The notes under the pieces are model-generated. The model was given only the letters and a program-made list of their open reading frames with translations, had not been told where the DNA came from and ran no database searches. Position numbers and translations under genes: made by a program. Shown in pieces: positions 60,003-64,000 of a stretch of DNA of 64,000 bases (position 1 is the first letter of the stretch; each line of letters starts with the position of its first letter). This DNA comes from an uncultured Christensenella sp. (GTDB lineage: Bacteria > Bacillota > Clostridia > Christensenellales > Pumilibacteraceae): NCBI GenBank assembly GCA_910577945.1, contig CAJTNI010000011.1, positions 1 to 64,000 of the forward strand. The letters are read 5' to 3'.

Positions 60003-60026
60003 AAAAAAGGACGCTTATCGCGTCCG
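60003..60026 (-). terminator. Terminator of tRNA-Ala
   Basis: Minus-strand stem GGACGC/GCGTCC with a 5-nt loop and a T6 tail. It is enclosed by a 20-bp inverted repeat (59987-60006 with 60027-60046, one mismatch) that includes the tRNA 3' end. Confidence 0.85.
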
Positions 60027-60032
60027 TTTTCG

Positions 60033-60108
60033 TGGTGGAGATAAGCGGGTTCGAACCGCTGACCTCTTGAATGCCATTCAAGCGCTCTACCAACTGAGCT
60101 ATACCCCC
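60033..60108 (-). tRNA. tRNA-Ala (GGC anticodon)
   Basis: A 76-nt cloverleaf with CCA encoded on the minus strand. The acceptor stem GGGGGTA/TATCTCC, a D arm with AGCTCAGTTGGTAGAGC, the anticodon loop ATGGCAT with anticodon GGC, and the T arm GCGGG TTCGAAC CCGC agree with alanine tRNAs. Confidence 0.95.
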
Positions 60109-60120
60109 AAAAGGCTTAAT

Positions 60121-60149
60121 TATTTTAGCACGCGGGAAAAGGTTTGTCA
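60121..60149 (-). promoter_or_regulatory. Promoter of tRNA-Ala
   Basis: On the minus strand TTGACA (60149-60144), 17 bp, TAAAAT (60126-60121). Confidence 0.8.
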
Positions 60150-60206
60150 ACTGTTTGCGGCGGGGTTTGAAAAATATCCGATTTATTGAAAAGCGGCGCA
60201 AATGTG

Positions 60207-60235
60207 TTGCAAATATCTTAAAATTGTGGTAATAT
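60207..60235 (+). promoter_or_regulatory. Promoter of the 2H phosphoesterase-like gene
   Basis: TTGCAA (60207-60212), 17 bp, TAATAT (60230-60235). An ATG follows after five bases (60241) and opens an 8-codon frame ending in TAA four bases before the main GTG start. Confidence 0.62.
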
Positions 60236-60271
60236 TGTTTATGTCGAAAAATTCCGAAAAGGGGTAAATTT

Positions 60272-60979
60272 GTGGAGACGTACCGTCAATTTCTCGAAAG
60301 AACAGAGGCGTTTATAACGCCTGAATTAAATATCGGCGACGGCGATTTCAAAGCCAATCCGTCGCTGGCGCAAAAGGTGAGCGCTGCGAATATATTCAAG
60401 AGCTTTTACGGCGATACGGTTGTATTTGCCTTGGACGAAATGTTCAAGCTGCGGTTGTCCGCGGCGGTCGATTCTTTGTATGCCGCCGCGCCCGAGTGCT
60501 TTTGCGAAAGGCTAGACACGCATTCGTTTCACGTAACCCTGCACGACCTCGGCAATTCCGCGGCGTTGAAGGACGTCGCCGAGGAATTGTTTTTCAACGA
60601 GTTGAAGGTCGTAGACAGAAAACGGGTTATTCGCAGGCTCGGCAAAACGCCGATAAGGTTTAAAAGCACCTACATATTCAACATGGTTAACACGAGCTTG
60701 GTTTTGGGTTTGAAGCCGTCGAACGAAAAAAACTACAACAAGCTGATGGCGTTGTACTCGGTTTTCGACGACGTCAAAAAACTCGATTATCCGCTTACGC
60801 CGCATATCACTCTCGCGTATTACAATGTTAACGGTTTCGGCGCGCGCGCCGCGGAAAGCTTGGCGGCGGTCGTAAACGGTCTAAACCGCGATATAGAAAC
60901 GGAAATCGCAGTAGGCAGCTTATTCTATCAAAAGTTTACGGACATGAACAGCTACGCGGACGTAATCAAGCTGTTATAG
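60272..60979 (+). CDS. 2H phosphoesterase superfamily-like protein
   Basis: A 235-aa soluble protein with two HxT motifs, HVTLHDL near 91 and HITLAYY near 174, the hallmark of 2H phosphoesterases (RNA ligase-like or cyclic phosphodiesterases). Such enzymes open cyclic phosphates of RNA or nucleotides; the substrate here is unknown. A GTG start is used, with AAAAGGGG 7 bases upstream. That ribosome site lies in a possible 8-codon upstream frame. Confidence 0.72.
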   Translation: METYRQFLERTEAFITPELNIGDGDFKANPSLAQKVSAANIFKSFYGDTVVFALDEMFKLRLSAAVDSLYAAAPECFCERLDTHSFHVTLHDLGNSAALKDVAEELFFNELKVVDRKRVIRRLGKTPIRFKSTYIFNMVNTSLVLGLKPSNEKNYNKLMALYSVFDDVKKLDYPLTPHITLAYYNVNGFGARAAESLAAVVNGLNRDIETEIAVGSLFYQKFTDMNSYADVIKLL

Positions 60980-61003
60980 ATAAGTTCGATACGGGCTGCG
61001 CGC

Positions 61004-61032
61004 TTGTGTTTGCGCCGATTTTTTGGTATAAT
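61004..61032 (+). promoter_or_regulatory. Promoter of the HAD phosphatase gene
   Basis: TTGTGT (61004-61009), 17 bp, TATAAT (61027-61032). The leader is about 22 nt and carries a GAGG site. Confidence 0.7.
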
Positions 61033-61061
61033 ATACAAATCATTATGACCGAGGTGTGCGC

Positions 61062-61703
61062 ATGATTAAAGCCGTAATATTCGACGTGGACGGGGTAATG
61101 CTCGATTCCGAACCGTACTTTGCCGCGGGGCGGCGGCATATTCTCGACAAAAACGGGCTGGTTGCGCCCGTCGGCGGGAGCGTCAACGGCAGCGGCATGC
61201 TCGCGTTTTGGCGGTCCGTGCTTGCGCATAACGGTAGGCTCGACCTCGACGCGGTCGCGCTGTCGCGCGAAAATTTCGATTACTGTTTGGACGGGATATT
61301 GTCGGCGCGCCTGCCCGCGACCGACGGGCTTGTGCGGCTGTTGGACGCACTCGAATCCGAATGCGCGCTTGCGGTAGGGTCATCGTCCGATAGATATTAC
61401 GTGGAAACGGTGTTGAAATACTTGGGTATTTACGATTGCTTCGGCGTGATTGTGTGCGGCGACGACGTCGAAAACGCCAAGCCGCACCCCGATATTTATT
61501 TGAAAGCGCTCGAACTTTTGCGGCTTCCAGCCGCCGATTGCTACGTCATAGAGGATTCGGACAACGGCGCGCGGGCGGCGGCGGGCGCGGGCATTCCGTG
61601 CTTGGGGCTGAGCATTGTAAATCCGCCGACGCAGTCTTTCGCCGATTGCGCGCGCGTTTTCGGCTCGCTCGCGGAAATCGAACGGCATATTTTGGGCGGG
61701 TGA
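61062..61703 (+). CDS. HAD superfamily phosphatase (beta-phosphoglucomutase-like)
   Basis: A 213-aa enzyme with a small helical cap. The nucleophile is in FDVDGVMLDSE (residues 6-16). Later come GSSSDRYYVE and the metal motif VIEDSDNGARAAAGAG near 165-180. The pattern is that of phosphoglycolate or sugar-phosphate phosphatases and beta-phosphoglucomutases; the substrate is not known. I chose the ATG at 61062, with GAGG 7 bases upstream. Confidence 0.88.
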   Translation: MIKAVIFDVDGVMLDSEPYFAAGRRHILDKNGLVAPVGGSVNGSGMLAFWRSVLAHNGRLDLDAVALSRENFDYCLDGILSARLPATDGLVRLLDALESECALAVGSSSDRYYVETVLKYLGIYDCFGVIVCGDDVENAKPHPDIYLKALELLRLPAADCYVIEDSDNGARAAAGAGIPCLGLSIVNPPTQSFADCARVFGSLAEIERHILGG

Positions 61704-61741
61704 TTTTGCGACCCGCGATGCCGCGTATTTTCGGTTCGGGG

Positions 61742-61770
61742 TTGACTAGCGCCGTCGAATATGGTATGAT
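61742..61770 (+). promoter_or_regulatory. Promoter of mgsA, with predicted start at the ATG
   Basis: TTGACT (61742-61747), 17 bp, TATGAT (61765-61770), then six bases and the ATG. Confidence 0.72.
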
Positions 61771-61776
61771 ACCGAT

Positions 61777-62154
61777 ATGAAAGCGAAAAAGACGATTGCG
61801 CTGATTGCGCACGATAACAAAAAGGCGGAGATAGTCAACTGGGCGCTCAAAAACAAGAGCGCGCTCGCGGAGTTCGAGCTGTGCGGCACGGGCACGACCG
61901 CCAAGCTAATAAGCGAGGCGACGGAGCTTAGCGTCAAGAGATATCTGTCCGGTCCGCTGGGCGGCGACCAACAAATCGGCGCGAAAATCGCCGAGCGCAA
62001 AATCGGTATCGTAATTTTCTTTTGGGACCCGCTTGCGGCACAGCCGCACGACCCCGACGTAAAAGCGCTTTTGCGCATAGCTGTCGTGTACGATATTCCC
62101 ATTGCCACAAACCGCGCAACCGCCGATTACGTAATTCATTCGTCGCTCATGTGA
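61777..62154 (+). CDS. mgsA: Methylglyoxal synthase
   Basis: Converts dihydroxyacetone phosphate to methylglyoxal, a relief pathway when sugar phosphates pile up. The 125-aa protein has the family motifs CGTGTTAKLI near 33, GPLGGDQQIGAKI near 59, and FFWDPLAAQPHDPDVKAL, with the catalytic Asp residues. The ATG lies at the predicted transcription start, with no ribosome site, so the message seems leaderless. The start itself is firm because it gives the normal N terminus. Confidence 0.95.
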   Translation: MKAKKTIALIAHDNKKAEIVNWALKNKSALAEFELCGTGTTAKLISEATELSVKRYLSGPLGGDQQIGAKIAERKIGIVIFFWDPLAAQPHDPDVKALLRIAVVYDIPIATNRATADYVIHSSLM

Positions 62155-62230
62155 TTTGCGAATTTGTATATTCCTTTAAAGTAAGCTCTGACGTCCGCCG
62201 TGCGCGGGCGTTTATATTTTTACGATTATA

Positions 62231-62259
62231 TTGACTTATGCGCGCGTTTGTAGTACACT
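62231..62259 (+). promoter_or_regulatory. Promoter of the rRNA uracil methyltransferase gene, with predicted start at the ATG
   Basis: TTGACT (62231-62236), 17 bp, TACACT (62254-62259), then six bases and the ATG. Confidence 0.65.
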
Positions 62260-62265
62260 GACGCT

Positions 62266-63894
62266 ATGAACGTAAAAGACGTAATCGAAACCGAAATTTT
62301 GTCCAACGGCATGGACGGCGAGGGAGTGGCGCGCGTGGACGGCAAGGTCGTATTTATACCGTACACGCTAAAAGGCGAGGTCGTGCGCGCCGTCGTAAAG
62401 CAGGTGAAGAGCTGTTATGCCGTCGCCTCGGCAATAAAAATCATTGTGCCGTCGGAGCGGCGCGTTGCGCCCGCATGCCCGCATTATTTTAAGTGCGGCG
62501 GGTGCGATACGGGGCATATCGCCGACGATTATCGCCGCGAGATACTTTTGAACGAGCTTAAAAACAACTTCAAAAAAATCGCCGATATAGACTTTGCGCC
62601 GCACGAGCTGATTAGCGCGGGCGCGTGCCGCAACAAGCTTTCCATGCCGTTCGGGCTCAAAGACGGCAAGGTCGTTTTGGGGCTGTACAGGCAAAATACG
62701 CACGAGGTAGAGCCTGTCGATTGCATGTATCAGGACGCGCGCGCCAAAGCGATAGCCGCGGCGGTGTGCGCGTTTGCGAACGAACGCGGGCTGTCCGTGT
62801 ACGACGAGCGCAGCGGGAAGGGCGCGCTCAGGCACTTGGTGCTGCGTACGGCGGGCGAGCGCACGTCCGCGACGCTTGTCGTAAACGCCGACAAGCTCGA
62901 TTGCGAAAAGGCGCTTGCCGAACGCTTGCCAGACTATTGCGATTTTTTTATCAGCGAGAATACGCGGCGCAGCAACGTCGTAATGGGCGAAGGCGCGCGG
63001 CTTGTGAAGGGCAATGCGCGGCTCGCGGTAAACGTATCGGGCGTGCGCGCCGAGCTTTCGCCGCTCTCGTTTTTTCAGGTGAACGACGGCGTGCGCGACG
63101 CGCTGTACAAGGCGGCTATTTCGGAAATATCTTCGCCCGTGCTAATCGACCTTTACAGCGGCATCGGCATTACGAGCAATCTCGCGTGCGACAGGTGCGA
63201 GCGCGTGCTTGCCGTGGAGTGCGTGCCGCAAGCGGTCAAGGACGCCGACCGCACCGCCGAGCTGAACGGCAACGCCGATAAGATACGGAACTATTGCGGC
63301 AACGTCGAGGACGTGCTGCCGACGCTCGAAGCGGGCGCGCCCGCAGACGTGTTAATCGACCCGCCGCGCAAGGGCTGCGGTGCGGCGGTTATGCGCGCCG
63401 TCGCCAAGCTTTCGCCGCGCAAGGTGATTTACATTTCCTGCAATCATGCGACAATGTGCAGAGATATCAAGGCGCTGCGCGAAATATCGCCGCAGTACCA
63501 ATTGACGGCGTGCACGGCGTTCGATATGTTTGTCGGCACTCATCACGTGGAGACACTCGTCGTTCTTTCCAAAAAAATTCCCGACAGTCATATCAACATT
63601 GACGTGGAATTCGGAGAGAAAGAAGGACAGTTTTCATTAAAGAAAATTAAAGAACGTGCTGAAGCTCGCAAGCCGAAAGATAAAGTAACGTATAAGAAGA
63701 TAAAAGACTATATCGAAAAGACTTACGGCTTCAAAGTCCATACGGCATACATCGCCGAAGTAAAACGTGATTTAGGACTTCCAATGTACGACGCACCCAA
63801 CGCAGTCGAAGAATTGAAACGTCCGCGAGCGCACCCCACCACGCGAATGGTGGAAGCGATAAAAGAAACATTAAAACATTTTGAGATTATATAA
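62266..63894 (+). CDS. rlmD: 23S rRNA (uracil-5-)-methyltransferase with C-terminal extension
   Basis: A 542-aa RumA/RlmD-type enzyme. A TRAM-like N-terminal domain is followed by the Fe-S cysteines (CPHYFKCGGC), the SAM-binding region with DLYSGIGITSNLA, and the catalytic Cys in YISCNHATM. It adds a methyl group to uracil 5 of 23S rRNA. After the enzyme ends, near residue 440, there are about 100 extra residues, Lys/Glu-rich and helical, encoded by clearly more AT-rich DNA from about 63585. A related tail occurs on some clostridial members of the family, as far as I recall. RlmCD is an alternative name if it modifies two sites. The gene appears leaderless. Confidence 0.88.
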   Translation: MNVKDVIETEILSNGMDGEGVARVDGKVVFIPYTLKGEVVRAVVKQVKSCYAVASAIKIIVPSERRVAPACPHYFKCGGCDTGHIADDYRREILLNELKNNFKKIADIDFAPHELISAGACRNKLSMPFGLKDGKVVLGLYRQNTHEVEPVDCMYQDARAKAIAAAVCAFANERGLSVYDERSGKGALRHLVLRTAGERTSATLVVNADKLDCEKALAERLPDYCDFFISENTRRSNVVMGEGARLVKGNARLAVNVSGVRAELSPLSFFQVNDGVRDALYKAAISEISSPVLIDLYSGIGITSNLACDRCERVLAVECVPQAVKDADRTAELNGNADKIRNYCGNVEDVLPTLEAGAPADVLIDPPRKGCGAAVMRAVAKLSPRKVIYISCNHATMCRDIKALREISPQYQLTACTAFDMFVGTHHVETLVVLSKKIPDSHINIDVEFGEKEGQFSLKKIKERAEARKPKDKVTYKKIKDYIEKTYGFKVHTAYIAEVKRDLGLPMYDAPNAVEELKRPRAHPTTRMVEAIKETLKHFEII

Positions 63895-63899
63895 AACGT

Positions 63900-63933
63900 A
63901 ACGGCTTTACGATAACAAGTAGAGCCGTTTTTT
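63900..63933 (+). terminator. Terminator of rlmD
   Basis: Arms AACGGCT (63900-63906) and AGCCGTT (63923-63929) with a 16-nt loop and a T6 tail. Confidence 0.78.
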
Positions 63934-63946
63934 GTTAAGGGATTGT

Positions 63947-63963
63947 TCTCCAAATTTTGGAGA
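63947..63963. promoter_or_regulatory. Palindrome upstream of the last promoter
   Basis: TCTCCAAA, one T, TTTGGAGA: perfect 8-bp arms, ending 5 bp before the -35 box of the promoter at the window end. It is a candidate operator. Confidence 0.45.
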
Positions 63964-63968
63964 TTATC

Positions 63969-63997
63969 TTGCGTTTTGGGTTTGAGTGTGGTATAAT
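63969..63997 (+). promoter_or_regulatory. Promoter of a gene beyond the window
   Basis: TTGCGT (63969-63974), 17 bp, TATAAT (63992-63997). Transcription should start just outside the window. Confidence 0.7.
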
Positions 63998-64000
63998 AAG

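Larger units (their letters stand above)
59735..60032. other. 298-bp non-coding region downstream of tRNA-Ala
   Basis: Contains a possible minus-strand -10 for the small membrane protein near 59763-59768, the second copy of the tRNA-downstream element (59852-59974), the mirror of the tRNA 3' end (59987-60006) and the tRNA terminator. No gene. Confidence 0.6.

Noticed and set aside
1..64000. CRISPR arrays, rRNA genes, insertion sequences, prophage genes
   Set aside because: No regularly spaced repeats, rRNA segments, transposase, integrase or phage structural genes were seen on either strand.

Overview
The window is a gene-dense, GC-rich chromosomal segment of an anaerobic, Gram-positive-type bacterium. 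It is most likely an uncultured Clostridia member, for example a Christensenellales-like gut lineage. The evidence is a trimeric NAD-linked [FeFe] hydrogenase, an NfnAB transhydrogenase, PyrK/PyrD-type dihydroorotate dehydrogenase, SepF, RqcH, an ANTAR regulator beside a glutamine synthetase-like gene, the DapL route to diaminopimelate, a Firmicutes-type 6S RNA, and Shine-Dalgarno sites of the AGGAGG type. Placement below class is inference. I see no rRNA, CRISPR array, insertion sequence or phage gene.

Layout. 0-16.3 kb: phosphoglucomutase behind an attenuator-like leader, a divergent GlnA homologue and its ANTAR neighbour, purF, carA, a broken Sel1-repeat gene, a natural carB-dapF fusion, pyrG, dapL and a TPR protein. 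16.5-20.8 kb: 6S RNA, an orphan hybrid histidine kinase, a DUF6062 protein and a SPOR-like membrane protein. 20.8-32.5 kb: nfnAB, a secreted LRR lipoprotein plus GH84 glycosidase operon, and hydCBA. 32.6-42.1 kb: one long run yggS-sepF-lspA-rluD-pyrBCFKDE plus two small membrane proteins, between one promoter and one terminator. 42.1-49.2 kb: a tRNA/rRNA methyltransferase, a HAD phosphatase, rqcH (minus strand), and the protein-quality genes tig, clpP and clpX. 49.2-54.1 kb: a two-gene unit of a 106-aa protein and a 1513-aa DUF4132 protein. 54.2-64 kb: tRNA-Glu, a flavin-type protein, an adh-aldh operon, membrane proteins, tRNA-Ala, a 2H phosphoesterase-like protein, a HAD phosphatase, mgsA and an rRNA uracil methyltransferase.

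How the genes fit together. Nearly all of de novo UMP synthesis (carA, carB, pyrB, C, K, D, E, F) and pyrG are present, split over two loci. The dapL gene and the DapF domain catalyse successive steps to meso-diaminopimelate. HydABC and NfnAB together exchange electrons between NADH, NADPH, ferredoxin and H2, and adh, aldh and mgsA point to a fermentative carbon metabolism. The secreted glycosidase and LRR lipoprotein suggest use of host-type glycans.

Most unusual points: (1) a structured element repeated at almost the same distance (about 145 nt) downstream of both tRNA genes, with compensating stem changes; (2) four genes whose predicted transcription start falls on the start codon (leaderless), all with a 17-bp spacer and 6 nt between -10 and ATG; (3) the carB-dapF fusion; (4) a glutamine synthetase homologue that has lost key active-site residues; (5) the DUF4132 pair beside tRNA-Glu; (6) a leaderless leader peptide that runs across a terminator hairpin in front of pgm.
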